Positions 54,701-61,404 of a stretch of DNA of 64,000 bases are shown piece after piece (the stretch's first letter is position 1; each line of letters begins with the position of its first letter). The DNA lies in NCBI GenBank assembly GCA_027257055.1, contig JAPVLO010000073.1:1736001-1800000 (forward strand). Direction: 5' to 3'. Under the pieces are notes generated by a model. The model searched no databases. It was not told where the DNA came from and was given only the letters and a program-made list of their open reading frames with translations. The position numbers were made by a program, and so were the translations under genes. This DNA comes from Cephalopachus bancanus. Its lineage: Eukaryota > Chordata > Mammalia > Primates > Tarsiidae.

Positions 54701-57511
54701 AAAATGAGGCGTGGGAAACACATTTTGCCTTCCTCATTTCCCCGCAAAGGTATTCTTCCCCTCCCCCAATGCCTTGCCATTTTTCTAAATCCTTTTCTGC
54801 AAAGGTCAGAGAAGCAGAAGTAATCCCATTGTGTCACTTCCCAACATGCTACTTACAAAATTCAGCCACCTAGCAAATGTAATAAAGAAAGACTGCTGTC
54901 TCATAAACTGTCCAAGAAACAGCTACCCAACCAGAGCATTCCAATTAGCAAAGATAACATCTAATCCTGCTCCTTTGGGTGTGGCTCTACAGAGAAGGAT
55001 GGAGGAACTGGGATTCAAAGTGCTGTCTCCAGCATCTCATGGGCTAGAATGATGACATCTGACCCAGGGTCAAGAACAGGGTGCCCCTAAAAGCTGTCTG
55101 TCCTCCAAGACATCTAAAGCACCCATTTCCTTGCCCAGGGTCAGATAAGGAGTTGGTAGTACAGCTGAGGTCTCCAGGAAAAGTAGCAGGGCTGAACCTG
55201 AAAGAACCCATTTCATGGTACGTGGTGAGGAACAAGAGGCATATTTTTCAACAATCTTGAGTGGTTGCAGCTTAGCCCTCAAGAACAGTAACTTCAGCAA
55301 CCACTTCATTATATTTCTACTGTAAATGATACAAGCCTGAGCCAAGTCAGCGCCAAAACTCCCTTCAGAATTTAGTTGGGGTTAGGTCATCTGCACTCTA
55401 TTGACAACTGCTTTACTCCAAACCCCTAACGAGGCATCTCAGCAACAGTATGTGTCCTGCCACTAATGAGGCTTTTTTTCCATGAATAATGAACAAGATC
55501 ATCATCTCTGTTGCCAGGTATACAACATAAACAAACTCAACACAAGGGCCTTGGTATGGTGAGTTTGTCCATTTGCAACAAAGGAATTTTTCGAAGTGTG
55601 AGCCAAGTTTTAGTGGAGGGTGGGACAGGCTGTTGTAACAAATAATGTGAACATATGTTATCAGAATCTAATAAATCAGCTCTTGGTTGTTGAGGAACAG
55701 AGGCTGTGCAGTGGGATAGACACAGACAATGGAAAGCTTGAAACAAGTTCATTTTTTAATTTTACAATCAGTCTTTTAATACAAGGCTGATGATTTCTGT
55801 AACGAACTGAGACCTTCATGAAAGGAGTGTTATGAAGCTTATGATCCCAAAGGCTCTACTGATTAAAAAGTCATTTCTTAAGCCTTGATATATCAGATTG
55901 AGTAAAGGTTAGCACTGGGGATGAAAACACTGGAACCTTGCTATGGCATTGGTAGCAGATAAAGTGCACTGCCATCTGAATCTGTGGGCATGGACTGGGT
56001 TCCTCTGGTCCTAAAAGAATGCTAATGTAAGAGCATTTTGTCTACAAGGCAGCCTCATGGCTTACATCCCCAAGCTTAGACCACTGTTCGGTTGAATAGT
56101 GAGATTTCAGCATTTAAACAGAGAATACAAGTGAGCTGATGTGAAAGCCAAACAGTCTTTATTTTGTTTACTTTAAAGTGCCCCACAAATACTGTTCTCT
56201 CTTTTTAAAATCAGTTCCATACTAGGTAGCGTATCTTGTTACACAGGGTGCTCATTTCTGCACAGGCAAAGTGATGCCGTCACTGGCTGAGGGCTTTTAG
56301 TTTCCATCAATTTAAACAAGAATTTGAGGAAAACAAAACAAAAACAAAATCAGTCTCACAATGCCTCAGTTCCCTCAACTATAGGGAATAACAACTCCAA
56401 CCCACTTCAGAGATTCCTTATGAAGAACTGTATGTCAAAAGTTAGACCCAAATGGTATAGTCTATACGTATGATGAATTCTGGAAATTTGTTATCTGAAT
56501 AATTTCTTTAAATAGGATATAAAGATTATTTTATAAAGAAAAAATGATTATGTAATATAAGTAATCACTCCCTAATATTCATTTTATAAGCTGAAATTGT
56601 TATTTTAGGAAGAGTTATTGAAATAAGGCAGAACAGTATGAAGTTCTGCAGAGATTCTAGTAGCTACGTCATGGCAGGTAACTCTGTGAACAATTTTTGT
56701 ATGGCTAAGCAAATTTTGAACTAATGAAAAATGACAACATGAACAGAAGAAGAGTTTTTAAATCTTAAGGATGTGCGAGTTTATTGTTCTGGTTTATTAG
56801 GAATAGCCAAAATGGAATAAGTTCGTGGATGAGTAACTGGATTAACAAAGGGACTTCAAAGTCCATCACATAGAGAAATGGGAATATTCTGTAATGAGAA
56901 GACCTAGGATTAAGGGGACATGATTTTATCTTCAAATATTTATTGAGCTGTCACATTTGCAAGGGATACTAGCTTTTCTATGTTGCTCCAAAGGGTCAGC
57001 ATGACCAACAGGCAGTAGACACAGTGAACTGATATGGGGTCATAACAAGAGCTCTAACAGTCACTGCTGTCCCATCAAGATAGGGGCTGCATGTGAGGTT
57101 CTGAGAGATTATGGGCCTCAGAGGTAACAGAGTAGAGCATACACAACTGCCTGACAAGGACACTGTGAGGGAGGGAAGGAGGGAAATGGAGCACACGCTA
57201 CATCATGTTTCTGGCCCTTGAAAACCATGAAATTCTAAGATTTCATCAAACATTTTCATGAAACTGTAGGTGAAAATTCTATAAGAGGATGGTTATCAAA
57301 GTGCTGTGCTACTTGAAATGATCCTTTCAATCGAATCATGTAAACATATCAAGAAGAGAGGAATACTCAAGTAAATAAAAACACCCAAGGACTTACCATC
57401 GTACTTTGCTAAGACTGCCTGAACATCAGCATATGCTTGGAGTTCCAGAAGCGCTTCTAAAAGGTTTTCATGGATATTGAACATGCTCAGAAGGGGGAAC
57501 TCCTTCATTAA
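313..57511 (-). CDS. ST7: ST7 protein, C-terminal 256 residues (seven exons, 5' part outside window)
   Basis: Seven minus-strand exons join as 57511-57397, 40793-40721, 39283-39181, 21211-21061, 10804-10712, 8037-7898 and 408-313. Their lengths (115, 73, 103, 151, 93, 140 and 96) sum to 771 nt, exactly 256 codons plus TGA, and every visible junction is GT/AG with matching phase. I recognise the product as ST7 from [53 protein letters not shown] and the tail [16 protein letters not shown]. The first exon seen starts in phase 0, so earlier exons lie to the right of base 64000. ST7 is a multi-pass membrane protein of the ST7 family with a TPR-like middle; it was reported as a tumour suppressor candidate at human 7q31, and its biochemical role is poorly defined. 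The paralogue ST7L was considered, but as I remember it ST7L differs in the first exon read here (PPLTML, LLESLLE) and at the C-terminus. No frameshift or premature stop was seen. Confidence 0.95.
2391..2480. repeat. Alternating purine-pyrimidine tract (TA/TG/CA)
   Basis: About 90 bp of mostly alternating purine and pyrimidine (TA, TG and CA steps). Near 2442-2470 TGTGCATGT and ACATGCACA can pair across an 8-base loop. Confidence 0.6.
4908..5114. mobile_element. Non-autonomous hAT-Charlie element (MER5-like)
   Basis: It begins CAGTGGTTTTCAGC and ends with the complementary terminal repeat (aacccactg). The interior has the typical gtgcattcgagtcacc and cccagaccaa pieces. It is about 207 bp and strongly diverged, so old. 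Confidence 0.6.
6075..7020 (+). repeat. Old interspersed repeat, family not named
   Basis: Recognisable phrases of a common mammalian repeat occur in order: 'cactatgtgcaaggcacta', 'ggggatacagagatgagg', 'gggccttgaatgccatg', 'ggaggtgacacgctcaga', 'cagttttggaaatgccgag'. I know the phrases from mammalian introns but cannot name the family with certainty. Similar pieces occur near 28443-28720, 35390-35640, 58140-58930 and, in the other orientation, 60170-60800. Confidence 0.5.
7898..8037 (-). CDS. ST7: ST7 coding exon with C-terminal membrane segment, 140 bp
   Basis: After a tcttctccacag acceptor it completes Ser and reads [46 protein letters not shown], then stops in phase 0 at a gtgagtgt donor. 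The run from FFILFTAG to MLALL is about 20 hydrophobic residues, a likely transmembrane helix or re-entrant segment near the C-terminus. An open frame runs on past the donor into the intron, but the donor is strong and the read-through has no family resemblance. Confidence 0.95.
8038..10711 (-). other. ST7 intron, about 2.7 kb
   Basis: No exon was recognised. About 8320-8520 resembles the AT-rich 3' part of an old L1/HAL1-type element (gttcattgaacaaaacctgg). About 10078-10160 resembles an L2 3' end (ggttctcgagggcagggttt). The rest shows nothing I can name. Confidence 0.6.
10712..10804 (-). CDS. ST7: ST7 coding exon, 93 bp
   Basis: The acceptor is ctcctttcag and the donor is gtaagtgt. The first two bases complete a Thr codon. 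The exon reads [20 protein letters not shown] and [10 protein letters not shown], and ends one base into a Ser codon that is finished by CT of the exon at 8037. The Tyr/Pro-rich stretch is characteristic of this family just before its C-terminal membrane segment. Confidence 0.95.
12952..12999. repeat. (AC)24 microsatellite
   Basis: An uninterrupted run of about 24 AC units; such perfect tracts are usually length-polymorphic. Confidence 0.95.
14126..14421 (+). mobile_element. Alu (full length) with 12-bp target-site duplication
   Basis: Both Alu arms are present, ending in an A tail. The perfect duplication AAAGTAAGTGTT flanks it at 14114-14125 and 14422-14433. Confidence 0.92.
15270..15350 (+). 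repeat. L2 3'-end fragment
   Basis: Contains 'aatgcttggcacaaaggagg' and 'ttcaataaatgtttgttgaa', the typical L2 terminus. Confidence 0.6.
18335..18560 (+). repeat. MIR SINE fragment
   Basis: Degenerate MIR core: 'ttgggtttacaccctggctt', then 'cttcagtaagtcacta' and a 'gaggtaagtgcag' tail region in the order expected for MIR. Confidence 0.55.
19289..19545 (-). mobile_element. Alu, minus strand, internally deleted near its tail
   Basis: It runs from a T tract to 'gagccaccatgcccag'. About 25 bp of right arm next to the tail are missing. Flanks TTTTGCTCCTTTCT (19275-19288) and TTTTGTTCCTTTCT (19546-19559) are a 14-bp duplication with one mismatch. Confidence 0.88.
20150..20545 (+). repeat. L2 3'-region fragment
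   Basis: Phrases 'ggttcaaatctcatctga', 'gacaacgtgcttttccaagg' and 'cagggagcatgtttcaccca' follow the L2 3' end in order. Only a diverged trace. Confidence 0.5.
21061..21211 (-). CDS. ST7: ST7 coding exon, 151 bp
   Basis: After an atttcag acceptor it starts in phase 0 with [20 protein letters not shown], continues [20 protein letters not shown] and [10 protein letters not shown], and ends one base into a Thr codon at a gtaagtaa donor. It is among the most recognisable ST7-family segments. The intron separating it from the preceding exon is about 18 kb, the longest complete one in the window. Confidence 0.95.
22621..22800 (-). mobile_element. L1 3' end, left arm of palindrome
   Basis: Read on the minus strand it has the L1 3' UTR polypurine stretch (gggggaggaggggaaggga), then tatacctaacccttaactg and the A/T-rich tail. 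It is nearly identical, inverted, to 22906-23086. Confidence 0.8.
22906..23086 (+). mobile_element. L1 3' end, right arm of palindrome
   Basis: A plus-strand L1 3' UTR end: polypurine tract, 'gcctgaacgaagcatatttg', 'tatacctaacccttaactg' and an A/T-rich tail. It mirrors 22621-22800 across a 105-bp spacer. Confidence 0.8.
23461..23677 (-). mobile_element. Non-autonomous hAT element (MER3-like)
   Basis: It contains the characteristic 'ccacatgtggctacttaaat', then an AATTAA-rich core, 'actgtattggacaatgcag', 'gaacatttccattagcacag' and a terminal 'gaacagcactg'. The subfamily name is from memory and uncertain. Confidence 0.65.
24090..24205 (+). repeat. L2 3'-end fragment
   Basis: 'gaatcataagactcccaag', 'atcatgaaccttgtcatttt' and 'cctacagagccttgcac' match the order of an L2 3' end. 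Confidence 0.5.
25248..25293. repeat. (GT)23 microsatellite
   Basis: An uninterrupted GT run directly preceding an inverted Alu-monomer-like sequence. Confidence 0.95.
25295..25442 (-). mobile_element. Alu monomer-like fragment (FLAM/FRAM type)
   Basis: A single 7SL-derived arm in inverse orientation ('cagagatggggtctctctct' to 'gtgtaccaccatgccc'), with no second arm. Diverged, so old. Confidence 0.65.
25790..26000 (+). repeat. MIR SINE fragment
   Basis: 'ggaatcctggctctactatt', 'gagcctcagtttgctcatac' and 'tatctggcacataagtgttc' are MIR landmarks in order. Confidence 0.7.
26004..26299 (-). mobile_element. Alu, minus strand, full length
   Basis: Runs from a T tract through 'gagtctcactctgtcaccta' to 'tgagccactgcacccagcc'. 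No clear target-site duplication. Confidence 0.9.
26638..26777. repeat. Four-copy minisatellite, unit about 35 bp
   Basis: Units of 34, 35, 36 and 35 bp (26638-26671, 26672-26706, 26707-26742, 26743-26777). Each has a 'tacccCAAGGa.acg' centre and ends in a form of 'gaagcacc/catc'. Copies are diverged. Confidence 0.75.
27125..27320 (-). repeat. MIR SINE, minus strand
   Basis: 'gattaagcacaaacacggg', 'tttcacagatgggaaaatga' and 'aacttgcacagggttgcaca' are the reverse-complement MIR landmarks in order. Confidence 0.7.
27422..27673. mobile_element. Tigger/pogo-type non-autonomous DNA element
   Basis: Begins 'acggttggccctttaacaac' and ends 'gatcctgagggatgactcca', matching terminal repeats of a Tigger-derived MITE with an internal 'acttgagtatgcacagattt'. 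Subfamily not assigned. Confidence 0.65.
28164..28439 (+). mobile_element. Alu with 9-bp target-site duplication
   Basis: Two Alu arms and an A tail. AAAGAACAT occurs at 28155-28163 and 28440-28448. Some CpGs are decayed and there is a small deletion in the left arm. Confidence 0.88.
30735..30816 (+). mobile_element. Retroposed LTR-like transcript end with A tail
   Basis: 'gcaagccctttgggtctgct' to 'ctcaataaatcctgctttct' resembles the R region of an ERV1-type LTR. It is followed directly by about 15 A's, as in a reverse-transcribed polyadenylated RNA. Only about 80 bp; there is no viral coding region. Possible diverged duplication: aaaaagtagttct / aaaaatcagttcc. Confidence 0.45.
31018..31349 (-). 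mobile_element. Alu, minus strand, with (TTTG)n tail and 11-bp duplication
   Basis: The tail has become a TTTG repeat (about 31021-31067). The body ends 'gagccaccgcgcccggc'. CTGGTGACTTT is repeated perfectly at 31007-31017 and 31350-31360. Confidence 0.92.
31900..32150 (+). repeat. Possible lineage-specific retroposon 3' end
   Basis: A G-rich stretch (ggtggggggagggggacac) is followed by 'cttgtaccccacacaccttt' and an AAAAT-repeat tail at 32105-32135. The layout resembles the L1 3' ends in this window, but the body is not recognised and no duplication was found. Confidence 0.35.
32800..33160 (+). mobile_element. Old L1/HAL1-type fragment
   Basis: 'cagtgattcccattctgtaa', 'tctctaagaaaatcatccta' and 'aatctttatgtccaaag' follow an old L1 ORF2/3' region. 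Degenerate, no open frame. Confidence 0.5.
33165..34400 (+). mobile_element. L1 fragment: ORF2 3' part and 3' UTR
   Basis: L1 ORF2 landmarks run in order: 'ttcaacaaatggtattggga', 'aatgtaagacctataaacta', 'gacatttctccaaagaagac', 'tgttggtgggaatataaaat', 'gcattattcacaataactga' and 'gatgaatagataaagaaaat'. These are followed by 3' UTR. It is 5'-truncated, and many stops and frameshifts make it inactive. Mammalian L1M-age by divergence. Confidence 0.88.
36345..36545 (+). repeat. MIR SINE
   Basis: 'ttgctgtatggccaagagca', 'gcttaacctctccaaacctt' and 'gctcagcatatagtaaacat' are MIR landmarks. It seems to sit inside another old repeat (about 36190-36620). Confidence 0.7.
36701..36759. repeat. Imperfect (GT)n microsatellite
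   Basis: A GT run with GA and GC interruptions at both ends. Confidence 0.9.
37318..37860 (-). repeat. MIR SINE, minus strand, split by the Alu/L1 chimera
   Basis: MIR-like sequence on the left ('tatctcacttggcctttatc', 'aaagatgaggaaaa') resumes after 37780 ('ctttgagtttagagatgcta', 'acacagtcagaatccaggac'). The join across 37411/37791 reads as continuous MIR. Confidence 0.6.
37412..37780 (+). mobile_element. Chimeric retrotransposon: Alu fused to L1 3' end
   Basis: A complete lemur-type Alu with A tail (37414-37708) is joined to about 70 bp of L1 3' terminus ('tatacctaacccttaactct', 'accccacaataacata') with its own A/T-rich tail. One duplication, ATGAGGAAAA, flanks the whole unit at 37402-37411 and 37781-37790. 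No duplication flanks the Alu alone. This is best explained as one L1-driven insertion with a template switch from L1 RNA to Alu RNA. Confidence 0.8.
39181..39283 (-). CDS. ST7: ST7 coding exon, 103 bp
   Basis: After a ctgcttttcag acceptor the exon completes the Lys codon. It then reads [34 protein letters not shown], and stops in phase 0 at a gtgagtct donor. The [13 protein letters not shown] stretch looks like one TPR-type helical repeat, as expected for the middle of ST7-family proteins. The exon holds several CpGs, unlike the surrounding intron. Confidence 0.95.
39284..40720 (-). other. ST7 intron, about 1.4 kb
   Basis: The shortest intron in the window. It is GC-richer than its neighbours near 39690-39960, with several CpGs. 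No repeat or exon was recognised. The open frames here have no family resemblance. Confidence 0.6.
40721..40793 (-). CDS. ST7: ST7 coding exon, 73 bp
   Basis: The acceptor is a pyrimidine-rich tract ending ctctaacag and the donor is gtaagtga. The exon completes an Asp codon with its first two bases. It then reads [20 protein letters not shown] and VSD, and ends two bases into a Lys codon (AA), which the exon at 39283 completes with A. Length and phases (2 + 69 + 2) fit. It lies about 16.6 kb from the previous exon and only 1.4 kb from the next. Confidence 0.95.
42299..42607. mobile_element. Non-autonomous hAT element (MER1/Charlie3-like) with 8-bp duplication
   Basis: Begins CAGTGGTTCCCAACCTTTTT and ends 'ggattagggatgactctg', with the typical 'cgcaacctagatccctgcatg'-like interior. 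It is internally deleted. Flanks CTGTAGGT (42291-42298) and CTATAGAT (42608-42615) are an 8-bp duplication with two mismatches, and the right copy fits the hAT target consensus NTNTAGAN. Confidence 0.85.
43560..43880 (+). mobile_element. Old L1/HAL1-type fragment
   Basis: 'ctattccacttctaagactt', 'atcttaaggaaataatctta' and 'gcacaaagactattcattgc' match an old L1 relative. Degenerate. Confidence 0.5.
43897..44345 (+). mobile_element. Tigger1-like DNA transposon, internally deleted, broken transposase start
   Basis: The left end reads CAGTAGTCCCTCCTTTATC. The 5' flank runs into the transposase N-terminus at about 44220-44285, where a frameshift separates the Met-Asp-Pro-Lys start from the later '[11 protein letters not shown]' segment. 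It then jumps to a 3'-end-like 'tggtacaatccaccgtttg'. Non-functional remnant. Confidence 0.8.
44600..45755 (-). mobile_element. L1 fragment, minus strand, interrupted by about 530 bp
   Basis: Reverse-strand L1 ORF2 end/3' UTR: 'cccctggtaaccattaatct' (about 44774), then a gap from about 44830 to 45361, then 'gtcttttgtgtctggcttct', 'ccatgttgtagcatgtatca' and 'ccaaagtggttgcatgaag'. The interrupting 530 bp is not L1 and not recognised. Confidence 0.8.
45756..45980 (+). mobile_element. L1 3' UTR end, plus strand
   Basis: 'gacagaggtcaggagagtgg', 'gatggaaagttccatgtttc', 'gtatacataagtggataaat' and 'taatttatacctccac' plus an A tail match the 3' end of an L1M-type element. It abuts the minus-strand L1 directly. 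Confidence 0.75.
46425..46545 (+). mobile_element. L1 3' end fragment, younger lineage type
   Basis: 'gatcaatgtttgtatacct', 'ttgaattgtaccccacatct' and a TAAT-rich A tail. Same 3'-end type as the palindrome arms and the Alu chimera. Confidence 0.65.
47123..47421 (+). mobile_element. Alu with 14-bp target-site duplication
   Basis: Full-length, lemur-type Alu. AGAAATAGGATTCT is repeated perfectly at 47109-47122 and 47422-47435. Confidence 0.93.
47770..48200 (+). repeat. L2 3'-region
   Basis: 'gaggactggcccctctccag', 'gctttctgcctcaggcccct', 'gtcccacctccactgggaag' and 'catggtgtgctttatgagca' follow L2 in order over more than 400 bp. Confidence 0.65.
48340..48601 (+). mobile_element. Old Alu, first of three head-to-tail
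   Basis: Diverged AluJ-like. The left arm is shortened and the right arm is intact, with a T3-A9 tail. Confidence 0.75.
48614..48898 (+). mobile_element. Old Alu, second of three head-to-tail
   Basis: AluJ-like, with a long A-rich linker (48736-48774) and a TAAATAAA-type tail. Confidence 0.85.
48906..49203 (+). mobile_element. Younger lemur-type Alu, third of three head-to-tail
   Basis: Has GGCTCAGCCTGTAATCCCGC and GGTTCGAGACCCGCC. It lies directly after the tail of the previous Alu, consistent with insertion into that A-rich tail. Confidence 0.92.
52600..52755. repeat. Two MIR pieces in inverted orientation
   Basis: Plus-strand MIR ('gagcttgggcaagttactta', about 52600-52660) is followed by minus-strand MIR ('aagtaatttgctcaagttca', about 52665-52755). 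Confidence 0.6.
53386..53590 (+). repeat. MIR SINE
   Basis: 'gatttgaatcccagctttgc', 'aaagcctcagtttctgcctc' and 'gggttctcaataaattgtgg' are MIR landmarks spanning almost the full element. Confidence 0.75.
53650..53965 (+). repeat. MIR SINE, interrupted
   Basis: The 5' half ('gtggtggttaaagcacaggc') and 3' half ('gcaaaatggagctaacaaga', 'atgaactcaataaatgctag') are separated by about 120 bp of unrelated sequence. Confidence 0.65.
54064..54350 (+). mobile_element. Old Alu (AluJ-like)
   Basis: Two arms, diverged, ending 'gcctgggtgacagcaagaat' and running into a purine repeat that replaces the A tail. Confidence 0.88.
54351..54484. repeat. (GAAA)n/(GAGAA)n pure-purine tract
   Basis: About 134 bp of purines only on the plus strand, grown from the Alu tail. 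Confidence 0.92.
57397..57511 (-). CDS. ST7: ST7 coding exon, first in window (38 residues)
   Basis: This 115-bp exon starts in phase 0 after a ctttcctag acceptor. It reads [18 protein letters not shown] through [17 protein letters not shown] and ends one base into the next codon at a gtaagtcc donor. The split Asp codon (G then AT) is completed by the exon at 40793. The helical, Leu/Ala-rich character fits the TPR-like part of the family. The preceding exon, expected to end in a MMRD-like sequence, was not found between 57512 and 64000, so the upstream intron is at least 6.5 kb. Confidence 0.95.
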
Positions 57512-57748
57512 CTAGGAAAGAAGAAACCAAGGAATAATTAATGCATTACGTATTTCCTATATTTTTGTTGTATATATTTAAGGTACATAACATGTTTTGA
57601 TATACATATACATGGTTAAATGATTACTACAGTCAAGTATTTTAAGATATAAATATATTCCTAGTTTAAAGGTATAATACTGAATTATATTTATACAAAT
57701 GTCTAAAATTCTTAGAAGTATTATTAATATTGTATTAAAAGATTTCAT

Positions 57749-58041
57749 GCCGGGCTCGGTGGCTCAGCCTGTAAACCTGTGCTTTGGGAGGCTGAGGTGA
57801 GTGAATTGCCTGAGCCCGCGGGCTCGAGACCCGCCTGGGCAACTTGGCAAGACCTCATCTCTACAATAAATCAAAAAAATTAGCCGGGCATGGTTGTGCA
57901 CGCCTGTAATTCCAGCTACTTGGAAGGCTGAGTCAGAAGGATCGCCGGAGCCCGGCAATCGAGGCTGTGATGGCCGGGAGCAGCCACTGCACTCTAGTCT
58001 GGGTGATAGAGTGAGACTCCAACTCAAAAAAAAAACAAAAC
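57749..58041 (+). mobile_element. Lemur-type Alu with 8-bp duplication
   Basis: GCCGGGCTCGGTGGCTCAGC start and CTCCAACTC plus A tail. GATTTCAT (57741-57748) and GATTTCAC (58042-58049) flank it. Confidence 0.9.
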
Positions 58042-59264
58042 GATTTCACACCAATTATTATTTTGTAAATCATTAAATGCTTCTTTTATTTTCTAATAAG
58101 GTACATAAAATCCAAAAGGGAACATTTTCATAAAAGTTGAAAAGATGCTCAATAATGATAAAATGCCATGGAGAGACCAAACAGGGTAAAAGATTGAAAA
58201 ATATCTACAGGCTTATTAGTTAGGTCACTGGTTATCTTGTCAAGAGCAATTTGGATGGAAGCCAGAGAGCAAAAAGGTAAGCAAGAGGGCACCATCCTTC
58301 TAAAGCACAGTGGCACTGTTAAGGAAGAAAAGTAAAAAAATAGCTAAAAGGTGATGATATGGATTAAGAGAAAATGTGTGGGTAGTGACAGTGGTGGTAG
58401 TAAAGCAGGAAGGAAGCTCACAAGTTTCTGCCTCATGCCTCAATAAAACAGGAGTCAAGATCATGTTCTAAGACAAGGGAACAGGTTACAGGAAAAAGTT
58501 TAAAGACAAGGTGAGAGTGTAAAATAGTCACAAAGGGGAAAACTGCTTAGAAGACGAAGAGTTGTTAAGGCCATCTTGAGAGCCTAACAAATTAGAGACC
58601 ATGAATTTACAGAAGTTACGATGGCATGGTCATCAAGTTTTACCTAGAAGTGGTCAGCAGTCCAGATAAAATAGCAAGATGCCAACTGAATTAGGCTCAA
58701 TAAAAGTCAAGGAGCAAGAGAGTTGACTAGGGTGGTGAAAGGATGGTTAAAGGATTGGGCCAAAGGTTCTACACTAGATGGGGGAGAGGGGGAGACAGTT
58801 CCAAAGGGAGTTAAAATACATAAAAATTAATGTCACTTGAAAGTGAAGAGAAAGAAAGGACCAAGAATTTCAGAGTTAAATCATGTTCAAGTGAAGTAAA
58901 ATTTCATCTTAAGAGAAAGGTAATCAGGTTCTTCAAAAAACAAAGTCGCATATATACTGGCCTCTATTTAATCCCCTATATAGATAATTATTTTCTATTT
59001 TAACATCATAATCTCTAAAAAAGTGATAACTGTTTTTGATGTCAACATCTTTAAAGTAATTATGCTGAGAGAAATAATACTTATAAATAGGCTAATCCAT
59101 TGCTAGCAAGAAAGCAATGGTACACTGCATTGCCTATCTACTTCCTCCTTCATCAGGAACATTTACCATAATGTTTTGTTTTTTTAAAGCCATGAATCAT
59201 TTAGCATATCTTTAAAAAAAATTTTTGCAGCTCCAAAGGGCATTATATTACAACAAAAAACACC

Positions 59265-59348
59265 TCTCGAACCCCTGAACTCAGGCAATCCTCTTGCCTC
59301 TGCTTCCCAAAGTACTGGGATTATAGGCCTGAGCCACTGCACCAGACC
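59265..59348 (-). mobile_element. Alu left-arm fragment, minus strand
   Basis: Only the 5' part of an Alu ('gaacccctgaactcaggcaa' to 'tgagccactgcaccagacc') with no right arm or tail. Confidence 0.8.
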
Positions 59349-59587
59349 TACACCTATCAACATGATTATACGTTCAATAAGACTGGAGGTCCAAACCCCC
59401 TATAGAGGTCTGAAGTATTTTCCTTGCTTGTTAAGGAAGTGAATAAGACTATATAGCACATATTGTTGATGTTCTGTAATCAATAAAAGCATTTCTTGTT
59501 CTGGTTCATTTTGATTCTGGTTGACATCACTCTTTGATTTTTTTTTTTCTTTCTAATTAAAGCTTGTTAGAATTAAAGCTCTCTGTC

Positions 59588-59931
59588 TTTCAGCATTTGG
59601 CAACACAAGAAAGACATTCTCTAAACTGAAACCTTTAAACATTTATTTTTTGAGCAGTTCTTCAGGTAACAACCGAACTTCAAGGACACGAGTCGTATTC
59701 TGTATTTTTAAAACTGCAATTCCAAATATTAGTTATAACTGAGTCTTATTAAAACCCAATGAGTCCACATGCACAAACATGGCGGTCTCAGCTGGTTCCA
59801 ACAGAACCTGAAGTCAGATGCCAGGAACTTGGACAGCAGTGCCTTCACTGGAAGGTTGGGCGGAGTATACTGCGTCCGAAAAATAATCACCAACAAAAGG
59901 ATTTTAAGCATGGCAAAAGCAAATGCTGAAA
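59588..59931 (-). other. CpG-bearing unexplained segment with 12-bp inverted ends
   Basis: Perfect inverted ends TTTCAGCATTTG (59588-59599) and CAAATGCTGAAA (59920-59931). On the minus strand an open frame reads to a TAA at 59729-59731, and AATAAA lies at 59642-59647. A ttttcag acceptor-like site precedes 59925. No repeat family was recognised. It could be an intronic terminal exon, part of an old retrocopy, or chance. Confidence 0.35.
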
Positions 59932-60493
59932 ACAATTAGGAAATTTAGCTTTTCTTCTTTAACATAAACAAGAAGAAAAAGTGAACCCTCCATTGCCCTC
60001 ATCAGCCCTGCAAACAAGCTATCTTAGCAAAAAAAAACAAAAACAAAAACCCATGAACAATACTCCCTTGGCTCCGTTTACTCATCATGGCTTCACTACA
60101 ATCTGGTTAGCCTCCCACAGTTCTGAATCTGCTTGTCACCTGTTTATAGGTGACTTTAGTTGCTCCTGTGGACACCCCCATCTCTTCTCTTGCTTGACCT
60201 CTGCATCATTAGACAGTAGGAAGACTTTTTCCTTGCAACTCCTGCCCTCTTGGCTTCCTTAACACCATTCTTTTCTGGTGTCCTTCATTCTTATCTCACA
60301 GTTCCTTCTCTGGCTTCCCCTTGTCTGCGACTCAGGGGTGAGTCATCTCTTAGGTTATGTTCCACATTCTCTAATCATACCATCCTTCTCTACAAGTGGT
60401 GTCATGTCCAGGGTCTCGGCACCACCTCTCTATGGGAATAGCTTCCACATACTAACATCCTGCTCTGACCTCTCTCCTAATCTCTTAGATCAC

Positions 60494-60570
60494 TGTACAA
60501 ACCATCTTCCTGACAGTTTTACCTCGGTGTCCTCAGAAGTAACATACCTCATACTGAGCTGATAATTTCC
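60494..60570 (+). repeat. Segment A, source of inverted templated copy
   Basis: 77 bp matching the reverse complement of 61944-62020 at 75 of 77 positions. It lies within a diverged old repeat of unnamed family. Confidence 0.9.
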
Positions 60571-60745
60571 CTCTTCTCAGGTCAACCCTTCAAACTTTTC
60601 TTCCTCCCTGGTGTTTCCTATCTCAGAGGAAAGTACCAGTAACCCCGTGTCACCCTCTTCTCCATAACCATGTTAAGAGGTCCCTGCCACCCCTGCAGTA
60701 ATATGTAAAAATGCTGATAGAGCTCATCAAACTCATAGAAAGCTC

Positions 60746-60877
60746 CTTTATACAAACACCTTAAGAATCACTACCATCTCCTTTTTCCTCTAACTTTGCT
60801 GCCAAAACTTAATTTATCCCCTCACACTTTGCCTAAATTGCTCAAATACCATCTGTACTTGTCTGCTTGCCTCCAGA
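60746..60877 (+). repeat. Segment B, source of inverted templated copy
   Basis: 132 bp identical, reverse-complemented, to 62021-62152. Confidence 0.92.
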
Positions 60878-61404
60878 TTCTCTTTCCAATTCACCTTTCA
60901 CATGCTGTCATAAAGCTTATAAACACACACACGCATGAGTCCACCACACCCTTGCTTAAAAGGCAACCACTGACGGAGCTAGACCTATCTCAAGGAAATA
61001 TTCAGATGTGAATATAACCTTACAAATAAAGCTGTTGTCACAAAATTATTTGTAATAGTAAAAAAAAAATGAAAGCAACTTAAAATTTAGCACATTATGA
61101 AACAGTTATAATAAGATATAGCTATCTTTTGTGCTACATGTAGTCACTAGAAGTTAGGTTCCCAAAAAGCTTTTACCAGCATGGCCTGGGAAATGTGGGC
61201 ATACAATGTTACATTAGAAAAAGCAGAATAAAATCTATATTTTGCAATAAAATCATGCTTTTCTTCTGTACCTACACATAGAAACACATGTGGTTAGAAA
61301 TAAACTAAAATGTTTTAACTGGTTATTTCTGGTTGGTGAGATTAAGGTTATTTTTATTTCTTCCTTCAAGTTTTCCATATGTTCTAATATTTTTAAAAAG
61401 AGTA

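Larger units (their letters stand above)
40794..57396 (-). other. ST7 intron, about 16.6 kb
   Basis: No coding exon was recognised. DNA transposon, L1, L2, MIR and Alu pieces are listed separately. The AT-rich stretch 40800-42290 and the regions 42620-43550, 49210-52590, 52830-53380 and 54490-57390 show nothing I can name. Confidence 0.65.
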
